A DNA stretch of 64,000 bases from Polaromonas sp. (GCA_028292745.1 JAQGLT010000082.1:1-64000); one strand, 5' to 3'. Positions 17,058-25,223 are shown, numbered from the stretch's first letter. Numbers and translations are program-made. Notes: a model not told the origin generated them from the letters alone.

Positions 17058-17909
17058 TCAGGCGTAAGTCACCCAGCTGGCATGTTCGGGCGCATCCAGG
17101 TGCGGCAGCGTGTTGTAGGTCAGCAGCTGGTGGCGCCTGGGGCTGAAGCTGAACTCGGTCACCGAGGTGTTGCGGATCCGCATGTTCAGCCCGATCGTGG
17201 TCTGCGCCGTGGTGCCCAGCACCTGGCCGACGGCCGTGGCGATCGGCCCGCCGCTGGACACCAGCAGCACGTTGCCGGTGTAGCGGGTGCGGATATGCTC
17301 CAGCGCGCTGGTGACGCCGGCGACGAAATCGTGGTAGCTCGGCATGCCCTGGGGGCTGGCCGCGCCGGCCATCCACTGCGCCAGCCCGTCCTTGAGCAGG
17401 CGAAAGTGATGGCGGTACAGCTCGGGCGTGTCTGGCCGCGCGAGGGGCTGCGGATAAATGGCTCCGATCACGGCGGCGCTGTCGTATTCATTCAGGCCGG
17501 GCCACAGGAGATGGGCCCCCACGCTTTTCACTTCGTGTAATGCGCTGCCCCCCGAGGGGGCTGGCCTTGCTTGGGGCGGCCCGGCGCTGCGGCCGTTGGT
17601 GTCCTTGGGCAGGGTGCCGGGGTTGTGGGGCGATTGTTGAACGGCCGGGTCCGAAAGGGTTGGGCTGGCTTGGGGCGGCCCGGCGCTGCGGCTGCTTTCA
17701 AGCGCGCTGTCCATGCCTTCGCAGATGGCTGCGAACGTCTGCAGCTGGCGGTTGAGCGTGCCGGTCAGGGCGGCCTCGAAACGCACGCCCCGGTATTGGA
17801 AATACGCGCCCAGACGCACACTCTGCTGCCGCCCCAGCGGGCTCAGGACGTCGTAGTCATCGGCGCCAAACGAAGCCTGGCCGTGGCGTACCAGATAAAG
17901 GGTTCCCAT
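17058..17909 (-). CDS. Histidine phosphatase family protein with repeat-derived insertion
   Basis: 283 residues from the ATG at 17909. The start MGTLYLVRHGQASFG carries the R-H-G motif (catalytic H9). The second motif is VSSGGPIATAVG, where most of the superfamily has a histidine in SHGG, so the second catalytic histidine is replaced by serine. The acid/base glutamate may be in LNEYDSAAV. Residues about 72-130 form an insertion rich in G, P and A that contains RSAGPPQASP and RSAGPPQARP. It is coded by GC-rich repeat DNA with a 25-base exact duplication 99 bases apart, so the frame is preserved. Without the insertion the protein would be of usual length. The substrate is unknown. Longer starts up to 18005 lack the homologous N-terminus. 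Confidence 0.78.
   Translation of the reverse strand: MGTLYLVRHGQASFGADDYDVLSPLGRQQSVRLGAYFQYRGVRFEAALTGTLNRQLQTFAAICEGMDSALESSRSAGPPQASPTLSDPAVQQSPHNPGTLPKDTNGRSAGPPQARPAPSGGSALHEVKSVGAHLLWPGLNEYDSAAVIGAIYPQPLARPDTPELYRHHFRLLKDGLAQWMAGAASPQGMPSYHDFVAGVTSALEHIRTRYTGNVLLVSSGGPIATAVGQVLGTTAQTTIGLNMRIRNTSVTEFSFSPRRHQLLTYNTLPHLDAPEHASWVTYA
17569..17692 (-). repeat. 25-base direct repeat inside the phosphatase gene
   Basis: Copies at 17569-17593 and 17668-17692 are identical over 25 bases. Nearby is a C-run/G-run palindrome (cccccgaggggg at about 17550). The 99-base period is a multiple of three. Confidence 0.85.
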
Positions 17910-17961
17910 GACGCGAATTGTGGCAACAAGCACGCCGCTTTTCAGTCGCGCGGGAGACGGA

Positions 17962-18930
17962 TCAGCTGCCCGCCAGAATGCGGCCCACGGTGGCGCTGTC
18001 CACATTGCCGCCGGTCATGCAGGTGCCCACCACCTGGCCCCGGAGCTGCGCCTGCTCTTGCAGGGCGGCGGCAAAGCCGGCCGCGCCGGCGCCTTCGGCC
18101 ACATTGTGCGTGTCGGCATACAGCGCGCGCATGGCCTGCGCCACCTCGTCGTCGCTCACCCGCACGATGCGCTCCAGGTGCGGCAGCAGGAGAGCGAGCG
18201 CGTCCGCGTCGGCGATGCGGCAGGCCAGGCCGTCGGCCAGCTGTGTCGTGACCGGGGCGGCCACCACCCGGCCTGCGAGCAGGGAGTCGGCGTAGGTGGT
18301 GGCATGGGCGCTCACCACGCCGACGATGCGCAGCTGGCGCCCCAGCGCCAGCTTGGCCGCCACGGCCGCGCAGGCGCCCGAGCCCTGGCCGATCGGCACA
18401 TACACCACGTCGAGCTGCGGCACCGCCCGCATGAATTCCCACCAGCCGGTGGCCACGCCGGTCACCAGGTCGGCATGAAAGCTCGGCACCATGTGGGCGC
18501 CGCGCCCAACGGCCAGCTGCATGGCGAATTCGCGGCTTTCCTGAAAATCTTCGCCGTGTTCGACCAGCGTGACGCCCAGGGCGCGCATGGCGGCGTTTTT
18601 TTCCAGCGAATTGCCTTGCGGCACCACGATGGTGCAGGGCACGCCGTGCGCCCGCGCCGCCCACCCGATGCTCTGGCCGTGGTTGCCGCGTGTGGCGCTG
18701 ATGACGTGCTGCGGCAGCTCGCCGCGCTGTTCGAGCGCATCGAAGTAGGTCAGGCCGCCGCGCAGCTTGAAGGCGCCGACGGGCGTGTGGTTCTCATGCT
18801 TGATCCAGCAGTCGGTGCCCAGCCGCTGGCTGGACAGGCCCCAGCGGTACTGCGGCGTGGCCTGGAATTCCCGGTAAACGACGCGGGCGGCGTCCTCGAT
18901 AGCCGGCAGGGTGGGCAAACTGGCATGCAT
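17962..18930 (-). CDS. Threonine dehydratase-like PLP enzyme
   Basis: 322 residues of the fold-type II PLP family. The PLP lysine is K55 in PVGAFKLRGG. SATRGNHGQSIGWAA binds the substrate carboxylate and phosphate region. The glycine-rich loop is GQGSGACAAV. The C-terminus ends with CMTGGNVDSATV, typical of threonine/serine dehydratases without a regulatory ACT domain. It converts threonine or serine to the oxo acid plus ammonia in the cytoplasm, but related enzymes include racemases and hydroxyaspartate dehydratases, so the exact substrate is open. The start immediately follows the stop of the upstream VOC gene, so the two are co-translated. Confidence 0.82.
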   Translation of the reverse strand: MHASLPTLPAIEDAARVVYREFQATPQYRWGLSSQRLGTDCWIKHENHTPVGAFKLRGGLTYFDALEQRGELPQHVISATRGNHGQSIGWAARAHGVPCTIVVPQGNSLEKNAAMRALGVTLVEHGEDFQESREFAMQLAVGRGAHMVPSFHADLVTGVATGWWEFMRAVPQLDVVYVPIGQGSGACAAVAAKLALGRQLRIVGVVSAHATTYADSLLAGRVVAAPVTTQLADGLACRIADADALALLLPHLERIVRVSDDEVAQAMRALYADTHNVAEGAGAAGFAAALQEQAQLRGQVVGTCMTGGNVDSATVGRILAGS

Positions 18931-19659
18931 TCAGAGTCCTTTTGATTCGAGCACGACGATGCCGTGCGGCGTTTGCAGCGTGGCGATCAGGTTGGGCGGA
19001 CCGGGCGCCACGTCCACGCCCGCCAGCCCGATGGCTTCATAGGCGGCTCGAAGCGCCTCGGGACGCGGGTGGTGCGCCTGCAGTGACTGCAGGGTGACGC
19101 GCGAAGGCGCCATGGTGTCCGCCGGGTGCACCTTGCCCCACTCGATCAGCGTGGGCAGCAGGCCGAAATACAGCCGCTGGCCATCCTCGCGCACGGTGAT
19201 TTTCCATTTCAGCAAGCCATGGTGCGTCATGCGCGACGCCTCGATGATGTCGCCCCGCTCCAGCCCCAGCCCGGCCAGGGCACGCACCCCGGCCGGCGCT
19301 TGTGCCGTGCGGGCGACAAAATGCGCCAGCTGCGGCCCGCTTTGCTCCAGGCGCAGCTGCATTTCTGGATTGTCCATGTCAAACCAGCGCTTTGCGCTTA
19401 TGGGACGTGCGTTTCTAGCTCCTGGATGTATAGCAATTATTTCCAGGTAGGCACGTGCAAAGGCGGGCGAGGCCAGCGTGAGCAGGCGGTTGTGCGTGCC
19501 CATCAGCGCGTGCTCGCCGCCGGGGCCTGGCGTGATGCCCAGCACGGCTTCACACCACTGCACGCCTTCGTCGAGGCTGGCCGCCACCACAACCAGGTGG
19601 TCGATCTGCGATGCGAGGGGCAGGGCGCCGTCGGCGGCCGTGGTGCTGGTGGGGTGCAT
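18931..19659 (-). CDS. VOC (glyoxalase-like) family protein
   Basis: 242 residues. The N-terminal IDHLVVVAASLDEGVQWCEA, with LGITPGPGGEHALMGTHNRL after it, is the first half of a glyoxalase-like domain. The second half carries LKWKITVREDGQRLYFGLLP and ends PHGIVVLES. Family members bind a metal and act on diverse small molecules. No substrate can be named. Residues about 74-90 (IAIHPGARNARPISAKR) are coded by a copy of the dispersed palindromic repeat read in frame. Homologues have an equivalent but not identical segment here, so the element may have replaced or lengthened a loop. It lies between the PhzF and dehydratase genes on the minus strand and is likely part of their operon. Confidence 0.75.
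   Translation of the reverse strand: MHPTSTTAADGALPLASQIDHLVVVAASLDEGVQWCEAVLGITPGPGGEHALMGTHNRLLTLASPAFARAYLEIIAIHPGARNARPISAKRWFDMDNPEMQLRLEQSGPQLAHFVARTAQAPAGVRALAGLGLERGDIIEASRMTHHGLLKWKITVREDGQRLYFGLLPTLIEWGKVHPADTMAPSRVTLQSLQAHHPRPEALRAAYEAIGLAGVDVAPGPPNLIATLQTPHGIVVLESKGL
19387..19438 (-). repeat. Palindromic repeat inside the VOC gene
   Basis: On the minus strand: attgctatacatccaggagc, then tagaaacgcacgtcccataa, then gcgcaaagcgc. It is the acgcac-tail variant, nearly identical in its tail to the intergenic copy at 3906-3959. Confidence 0.8.
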
Positions 19660-19669
19660 GGGCCGCCAC

Positions 19670-20593
19670 CTAGAGCGTGACGTGGCCGTCGATGCAGGTC
19701 ACCGAATCGCCGCCGACCCAGACCTGGCCTGCCGGGTCGCGTTCCAGGTAGACCTGGCCGGCACGGCCCAGGCAGATGCCCTGCGACGCCAGATAGCGCT
19801 CGGGCGCGTGGCCATCGGCCATAAGCCACTGCGCCAGGCTGGCGTTCAGGCTGCCGGTCACCGGGTCTTCGTTGATGCCGATCGATGGCGCGAAAGCGCG
19901 AACCTCCAGATCGGGCGCTGCGCCGCTAGGCCCTTTCACCGCCGGGCCAAAGGCGCGTGCTTCCCGGTTGGCGCGGGCAATCAGCGGCGGGGTTTCCTCG
20001 GGCGGGTAAAAAGCGGCGATGCCGACCTTGACATCGAGCTGCTCAAGCGCCAGGTGGTTGGGCACCAGCTGCAGCAGGGTGTCGGGGCTGTCCAGCAGCA
20101 GCCCCAGCCAGACCGGCCCGTTGTCCAGCAGCTGGGCGGCCAGAATCTGCGGCGCTGCCAGGCCCAGGGCCGCCGCCACCTTGGCCAGCAACACCGTGCC
20201 GGGCGCCGAGCGCCTGAGCGGCGGCGCCGCGAACGCCAGCCGCTGGCTGCCAGGCGTGCGGCGAATGCTGACCAGGCCGATCTGGCATTCCTGCATGACA
20301 ACGTCTTTGCGCTGGGGCGTGCCGCCCGCCTGCAGCCAGGCGTGGCAGCTGCCCAGCGTCGGGTGGCCGGCGAAAGGCAGTTCGCCGCCGGGGGTGAAGA
20401 TGCGGACCCGGTAGTCGGCCGACGGCGCGGTGGGCGGCAGCAGGAAGGTGGTTTCCGACAGGTGGGTCCATTGGGCAAAGCGCTGCAGCGCCGCGTCGTC
20501 GAGCCCGGTGCCGTCGAGCACCACGGCCAGCGGATTGCCGTAGTAGGGCTGTGCGGTGAATACATCCACCTGTTGGAACACGCGTTGCTTCAT
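19670..20593 (-). CDS. PhzF-family epimerase/isomerase
   Basis: 307 residues from the ATG at 20593 (MKQRVFQQVDVFTAQPYYGN). PhzF hallmarks are YGNPLAVVLDG, the catalytic glutamate in HLSETTFLLPP, and the mirrored second domain with NEDPVTGSLNASLAQWL. The fold is two diaminopimelate-epimerase-like halves. PhzF of phenazine synthesis isomerises a dihydroxyanthranilate, but most bacterial relatives are of unknown function and no other phenazine genes are present here. It is therefore named by family only. It is minus strand, 17 bases downstream of the aminotransferase gene, so it is likely co-transcribed with it. Confidence 0.88.
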   Translation of the reverse strand: MKQRVFQQVDVFTAQPYYGNPLAVVLDGTGLDDAALQRFAQWTHLSETTFLLPPTAPSADYRVRIFTPGGELPFAGHPTLGSCHAWLQAGGTPQRKDVVMQECQIGLVSIRRTPGSQRLAFAAPPLRRSAPGTVLLAKVAAALGLAAPQILAAQLLDNGPVWLGLLLDSPDTLLQLVPNHLALEQLDVKVGIAAFYPPEETPPLIARANREARAFGPAVKGPSGAAPDLEVRAFAPSIGINEDPVTGSLNASLAQWLMADGHAPERYLASQGICLGRAGQVYLERDPAGQVWVGGDSVTCIDGHVTL

Positions 20594-20609
20594 GGCTGAA
20601 AACTTTCGG

Positions 20610-21827
20610 TCAGAGGGTAGCGGTGGCCGCGGGCGCTTCGCTGCCCATGCCCGTGGCGGGCAAATCTGCCTGCATCTCGCGGATCGCGCCGGCCAGCGCG
20701 GCAATGCCGGTATTGATCTGCGCGGCGCTGCAGGTCACGAACGACAGGCGCAGCGTGCGGGCGTCGGGGTGGTCGGCATAAAACGCCCCGCCGGGCACGA
20801 ACGCCACGTTGCGTTCGAGCGCCTTGGGCAGCAGCGCGATGGCATGGACGCCTTGGGGAAGGCGCAACCACAGAAACATGCCGCCGGCCGGACTGTTCCA
20901 GCTCACGCCTTCGGGCATGTCGCGCGTCAGCGCGGCCAGCATGGCATCGCGCTGCGATTTGTACAGGTCGCGTATGGTGGGCACATGGCGGTCCAGAAAG
21001 CCGTCCTTCATCACTTCGGCCACCAGGCGCTGGTTGAAGCCGGGCGTGTGCAGGTCGGCCGCCTGCTTGGCCTGCAGCAGCTTGGGGAAAATCGCGGCGG
21101 GCGCCACCATGAAGCCCAGCCGCAGGCCGGGCGCCAGCACCTTGGAGAACGACCCCAGGTAGACGCAGCCTTGGGGGTTGCGCGCGGTCAGCGGCAGCGG
21201 CGGCGGCGTGTCGAACCACAACTCGCCATAGGGGTTGTCCTCGACCAGCGGCAGGCCCAGGCGGGCGGCCTCCAGGCTCAGCGCGGCGCGCCTCGCCTCG
21301 GGCATGGTGCGGCCGGTCGGGTTCTGGAAATTGGGCTGCACATACAGAAAGCGCGCGTCCTTGGCCTTGTCGCGCAGGTCGGCAATGTCAATGCTTTCGC
21401 CGTCGCAGGCCACGCTGACGATCTCGGGCTCCAGCGGCGTGAAGGCCTGCAGCGCGCCCAGGTAGGTCGGCGTTTCGACCAGCACGCGGCTGCCCTCGTC
21501 GATGAGCACCTTGGCGATCAAATCCAGCCCCTGCTGCGAGCCGGTGGTGATCAAGACCAGCGCCGGGTCGACCGGCCAGGGCAGCATGTCGGCCACCAGG
21601 GCGCGCAGCGCGGCGAGGCCTTCGCTGGCCGCATATTGCAGCGCGGCATCGCCATCGTCGCGCAGCACTTTTTCGCAGGCGGCGCTGAAGGCACTGACAG
21701 GAAAAGTTCTGGGCGAGGGCAGGCCGCCGGCAAAACTGATGATGCCGGGCTTTTCAGTGACCTTCAGGATCTCGCGGATCACCGACGGGTTCATTTTTTC
21801 AGCGCGTCGCGCCTGGGTCCATTGCAT
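20610..21827 (-). CDS. PLP-dependent aminotransferase (class I, 2-aminoadipate type)
   Basis: 405 residues from the ATG at 21827, which has aaagga upstream. The fold-type I motifs are SFAGGLPSPRTFP near the N-terminus, TTGSQQGLDLI, QPNFQNPTGRTMP, and SFSKVLAPGLRLGFM with the PLP lysine. The SFAGGLP/NPTGRTMP combination matches the 2-aminoadipate/aromatic aminotransferase subgroup (LysN- and MocR-like). The amino donor cannot be set. In operon context it lies downstream of two exporters and upstream of phzF, and a MocR-type regulator sits at the far end, so a role in amino-acid turnover is likely. A hexamer repeat lies just upstream of its ribosome binding site. Confidence 0.88.
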   Translation of the reverse strand: MQWTQARRAEKMNPSVIREILKVTEKPGIISFAGGLPSPRTFPVSAFSAACEKVLRDDGDAALQYAASEGLAALRALVADMLPWPVDPALVLITTGSQQGLDLIAKVLIDEGSRVLVETPTYLGALQAFTPLEPEIVSVACDGESIDIADLRDKAKDARFLYVQPNFQNPTGRTMPEARRAALSLEAARLGLPLVEDNPYGELWFDTPPPLPLTARNPQGCVYLGSFSKVLAPGLRLGFMVAPAAIFPKLLQAKQAADLHTPGFNQRLVAEVMKDGFLDRHVPTIRDLYKSQRDAMLAALTRDMPEGVSWNSPAGGMFLWLRLPQGVHAIALLPKALERNVAFVPGGAFYADHPDARTLRLSFVTCSAAQINTGIAALAGAIREMQADLPATGMGSEAPAATATL

Positions 21828-21845
21828 AGGTTTTTCCTTTTGCTT

Positions 21846-21879
21846 TCTCTGTCTCTGTCTCTGTCTCTGTCTCTGTCTC
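21846..21879 (-). repeat. Hexanucleotide repeat (tctctg)x5 in the 5' leader
   Basis: Five exact tctctg units plus tctc lie between the exporter gene's stop and the aminotransferase start, about 20 bases from the start codon on its upstream side. On the coding strand it reads cagaga. Confidence 0.95.
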
Positions 21880-21924
21880 GATCCACGGTCAACAGCCTGG
21901 CCCCTGGGGCAAGGTTGTCCCTCG

Positions 21925-22848
21925 TCATGCCGCCTTTTGTAGGGCCGCAGCATGAACCGGCATTTTCTTGCCGATGAAGACGGTGGCAATCACTGCCAAT
22001 GCGAAGCCGACCGTCACCGCATCCAGGCGCTCGCCCAGCAGCGGCACGGCAATCAGCATCGATAAAAACGGCTGCACCAGCTGCACCTGGCTGACCCGCA
22101 CCGTGCCGCCCAGCGCCAGGCCCCGGTACCAGGCAAAAAAGCCCAGCCACATCGAAAACACCGCGAGGTAGGCAAATGCGCCCCATGCCGAGGCCTGGAT
22201 CGGCGCCGCAGGCCAGCTGGTCAAGGCCAGCGGCAGGGTCACCGGCAGCGCCAACACCAGCGCCCAGCAAATCACATGGTCGGCGTGCATGTGCCCCGCC
22301 AGACGCGCGCCGTAGGCATAGCCCACGGCGGCGCACAGCATGGCGGCCAGCAGCAGCAGGTCGGCCGGCTGGACCGCCAGGCCACTGCCGCCGCCACCGC
22401 GCAGCATGGCAAAGGCCACCACCAGCGCACTGCCCGCGGCGGCGCACAGCCAGAAGCCCGCGGAAGGCCGCTGGCGGTGCAGCAGGGCGCCCACGGCGGC
22501 GGTCGCCAGCGGCAGCACACCGACGATCACGCTGGCATGCATGGCCTGCACATGGCGCATGGCGATCGAGGTGAAAAGGGGAAAGCCCAGCACCACGCCG
22601 GCCGCGGTAATGGCCAGCGGCAGCACATCCTTTCGGCGCGGCCGCGGCGCGTGCGTGGCGAGCAGGAACAGCACCGACAGCGCGGCCGCCACCAGGGCGC
22701 GGCCCATGGCGATAAAGACGCCCGACATCTGCGGCGCATCGGATGTGCCCGCGGCCAGCCGGGTCATCGGCAGCGTCACCGCGAAAATCACAATGCCGAG
22801 CAGGCCGAGCCACAGGCCCCGCTTGGTGTCGCTGTTGTTGTGCGTCAT
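21925..22848 (-). CDS. EamA/DMT-family exporter
   Basis: 307 residues from the ATG at 22848, overlapping the LysE-family gene's stop by four bases (ATGA). Ten transmembrane helices are visible in two five-helix EamA halves. The first half opens with GLWLGLLGIVIFAVTLPMTR and the second contains WLGFFAWYRGLALGG and QLVQPFLSMLIAVPLLGE, both typical EamA segments. Such transporters export amino acids, nucleosides or amines across the inner membrane. Coupling to a second exporter (LysE type) and control by a MocR regulator suggest a common substrate class. Confidence 0.88.
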   Translation of the reverse strand: MTHNNSDTKRGLWLGLLGIVIFAVTLPMTRLAAGTSDAPQMSGVFIAMGRALVAAALSVLFLLATHAPRPRRKDVLPLAITAAGVVLGFPLFTSIAMRHVQAMHASVIVGVLPLATAAVGALLHRQRPSAGFWLCAAAGSALVVAFAMLRGGGGSGLAVQPADLLLLAAMLCAAVGYAYGARLAGHMHADHVICWALVLALPVTLPLALTSWPAAPIQASAWGAFAYLAVFSMWLGFFAWYRGLALGGTVRVSQVQLVQPFLSMLIAVPLLGERLDAVTVGFALAVIATVFIGKKMPVHAAALQKAA

Positions 22849-23456
22849 AGGCGCAGCATCCAGAGGGCCGTCACCACCAGCACGGCGGCCATGGCGCGGT
22901 TGAACCACACCAGCCGGCGCCCGCTGCCCGCCGGGCCGCCCAGCCAGTCGCGCAGCAGCGAGCCGGCCAGCGCGTACGTCAGGTTGCTGAAAAAAGCATA
23001 GGCCAGCAGCACCGGCAGCAGCACCGCAAAGCGCAGGGCGGCGTCCTCGCGCCCGGCAATCCAGCCACTGACGATGGCCAGGGCCAGCATCCAGGCCTTG
23101 ATGTTGACAAACTGCAGCGCGGTGCCTTGCCAGAACGTGACGTTCAGCCGGGCGGCATCGGCTTCGCCAAGCTGGCGCGAGCGCGCTATTTTGGAGGCCA
23201 GCCACAAGAGGTAGGCCACCCCGACGAGCTTGATGACCCAGCCGAGCAGCGGCACGGCCACGACCAATGCGCCCAGGCCCAGGCCGCAGATGGCCAGCAC
23301 CGCGCTCCAGCCCACCGGCACCGACCAGACGAAAGGCATGGCGCGCCGCAAGCCGTGGTTGGCCGCCAGCGCGGTCGACAGGGTGGTGTTGGGGCCGGGC
23401 GTGAAGCTCATGGCCGTGGCCAGCATCAGGAAAGCGGTAAATTCTTGCCAGTTCAT
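22845..23456 (-). CDS. LysE/RhtB-family amino-acid exporter
   Basis: 203 residues with six hydrophobic helices. The family signature ATAMSFTPGPNTTLSTALAA is at residues 13-32, and LVGVAYLLWLASK with FVNIKAWMLALA follow. Length matches the RhtB group (about 205). It would export an amino acid such as a homoserine or threonine relative from the cytoplasm. First gene of the minus-strand run, divergent from the MocR gene across 126 bases holding an inverted repeat, so direct control by MocR is likely. Confidence 0.9.
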   Translation of the reverse strand: MNWQEFTAFLMLATAMSFTPGPNTTLSTALAANHGLRRAMPFVWSVPVGWSAVLAICGLGLGALVVAVPLLGWVIKLVGVAYLLWLASKIARSRQLGEADAARLNVTFWQGTALQFVNIKAWMLALAIVSGWIAGREDAALRFAVLLPVLLAYAFFSNLTYALAGSLLRDWLGGPAGSGRRLVWFNRAMAAVLVVTALWMLRL

Positions 23457-23479
23457 GGTGCTAACTCTATCGTTGAAAG

Positions 23480-23545
23480 CAGCACACTACCCATACAGTC
23501 AGGGATACAAGATGGCAAACTGTGCTGATCGTCCGGTCAGCACAC
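23480..23545. promoter_or_regulatory. MocR operator candidate (three cagcaca copies)
   Basis: cagcacac occurs at 23480-23487 and again at 23538-23545. The inverted copy tgtgctga at 23521-23528 forms an exact 8-base inverted repeat with tcagcaca at 23537-23544. MocR regulators bind mixed direct and inverted sites in divergent promoters, as this arrangement would suit. Confidence 0.55.
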
Positions 23546-23582
23546 GCCTGCCCTTTGTCCCGCAAGCAGCCAGGGCCTTCCC

Positions 23583-25004
23583 ATGTTAATGAAAACCGCA
23601 TCTCAATCCTTGACCGAACAGCTTTGCGCGCGGTTTGCCGAACGCATCCGCAACCGCCTGCTGGCGCCGGGCGCACGCCTGCCGTCGGTGCGGCAGTGCG
23701 CCGAGCAGCAGGGCGTGAGCGTGTCAACAGTGGTGGCTGCGTATGACCGGCTGCAGGCCCAGGGCCTGGTGCTGGCCAGCAGGAATCGCGGATTCTTTGT
23801 TCGAGATTCAGCACAAAATAGTGCTCTGGCGCAGACGGGTAAAGCGCTGGCAGCTCCTAAAAGCATAGTAAATGCGCCGGTCGATGCCGCTGCCCTGATT
23901 CGCGGCATGTTCCATCAGCCGAGTACCAAGCCACAGCCGGGCATGGGCGTGTTCCCCTCGGACTGGCTGGACGCCAGCTTCATGCCGGTGGCGATCCGCA
24001 AGGTCACCGGCGCCGGCGCGCTCAGGGAATTTTCGCTGCAGTATGGCGAGCCCATGGGCGATGCCGGCCTGCGCCGGGCGCTGTCGCAGCGGCTGGGCGC
24101 GCTCAACCTGCATGCCGTGCCCGAGCAGATCATCACGACGGTTGGGGCTACCCATGCGCTGGACATCATCAGCCGCACCTTGCTGCGCGCTGGCGACTGC
24201 GTGATGGTCGAGGAGCCCGGCTGGGCGGTGGAGTTCGCCCGGCTCGCCGCGCTGGGCATGCGCATTCTTCCCGTGCCGCGCCGGGCGGACGGACCCGATC
24301 TGCAGGTGATGGCGCACTACTGCCAGCTGCACGCGCCCAAGCTGTTCGTCAGCGTCAGCGTGTTCCACAACCCGACCGGCTACTGCCTGGCGCCCGGCAG
24401 CGCCCACCGCGTGCTGCAACTGGCCAGCCAGTACAACTTTCACATTGCCGAGGACGACACCTACAGCCACCTCGCGCCCGACCATGCCACCCGCCTGTGC
24501 GCGCTCGACGGTTTGCAGCGCACCATTTACGTCAGCGGCTTTGCCAAGATCCTGGCGCCGGGCTGGCGGGTCGGGTTCATGGCCGCGCCGCCCGATCTGG
24601 TCGAGCGGCTGCTCACCACCAAGCTGCTCACCACCTTGACCACGCCCGCGCTGCTTGAAAAGGCGGTGGCCTGGTGCATCGAGCAGGGCCAGCTGCGCCG
24701 CCATGCCGAGCGCATCCGCGCCCGGCTCGACCAGGCGCGGGCGCGCAGCATCAAGCTCGCATTGGCGCACGGCTGCAGCTTTGCGGCCGACCCCGCAGGG
24801 CTGTTCGGCTGGGTCGAAACCGGCGTGGACACCGACGCCCTGGCCCAGCGCATGCCGGATGAGGACTACCTGATCGCGCCCGGTGCGCTCTTTCATGCGG
24901 CGCACAAGCCCAGCACCCTGATGCGCATCAACTTTGCGACGACGCAGGATGCGGCCTTCTGGACGGTGTTTGCGCGATTGCGGGACGCAATGTCCCCAAG
25001 GTAG
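23583..25004 (+). CDS. MocR-type (GntR/aminotransferase fusion) regulator
   Basis: 473 residues. Residues 1-75 are a GntR winged helix (LTEQLCARFAERIRNRLLAP, LPSVRQCAEQQGVSVSTVVA, YDRLQAQGLV). Residues about 110-473 are an aminotransferase-like domain with TVGATHALDII, SVFHNPTGYCLAPG and VSGFAKILAPGWRVGF, where the lysine can hold PLP. MocR proteins sense PLP adducts of an amino compound. It is divergent from exporter genes, so it probably controls export. The linker (about residues 80-98) is made of a dispersed palindromic repeat read in frame. The start ATG at 23583 agrees with the domain boundary. Confidence 0.9.
   Translation: MLMKTASQSLTEQLCARFAERIRNRLLAPGARLPSVRQCAEQQGVSVSTVVAAYDRLQAQGLVLASRNRGFFVRDSAQNSALAQTGKALAAPKSIVNAPVDAAALIRGMFHQPSTKPQPGMGVFPSDWLDASFMPVAIRKVTGAGALREFSLQYGEPMGDAGLRRALSQRLGALNLHAVPEQIITTVGATHALDIISRTLLRAGDCVMVEEPGWAVEFARLAALGMRILPVPRRADGPDLQVMAHYCQLHAPKLFVSVSVFHNPTGYCLAPGSAHRVLQLASQYNFHIAEDDTYSHLAPDHATRLCALDGLQRTIYVSGFAKILAPGWRVGFMAAPPDLVERLLTTKLLTTLTTPALLEKAVAWCIEQGQLRRHAERIRARLDQARARSIKLALAHGCSFAADPAGLFGWVETGVDTDALAQRMPDEDYLIAPGALFHAAHKPSTLMRINFATTQDAAFWTVFARLRDAMSPR
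23823..23875 (-). repeat. Palindromic repeat inside the MocR linker
   Basis: On the minus strand: ttactatgcttttaggagct, then gccagcgctttacccgtc, then tgcgcc. It matches the family's tail and arms but is degenerate. It is read as LAAPKSIVNA in the linker. Confidence 0.65.
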
Positions 25005-25223
25005 GCCGCAAACCCACTGCGTTACCAGGGGAATTGCCTGGCGCCACACCGCAGGCGTATTAAAAATGCACACATTTTCACGAAATTGGCTTTTTCTTAT
25101 GTAAGAAATCGCCGCGAAATGCTGCTCAAGTTACATTACTTACCAAATTACTGAGTTTTTAGGTTACTTTTTGTAATCTTCGTATTTGCAAATTTGGCTT
25201 TGTACTGAACTGAAAGCATTTTT
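25005..25223 (+). promoter_or_regulatory. AT-rich upstream region of the DUF11 cluster
   Basis: About 140 bases before 25224 are AT-rich against GC-rich surroundings. A 16-base dyad tttcttatgtaagaaa is at 25093-25108 and a near-dyad ggttactttttgtaatc at 25162-25178, with several ttac repeats between. These look like regulator sites for the cluster, but no regulator can be matched. Confidence 0.4.
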
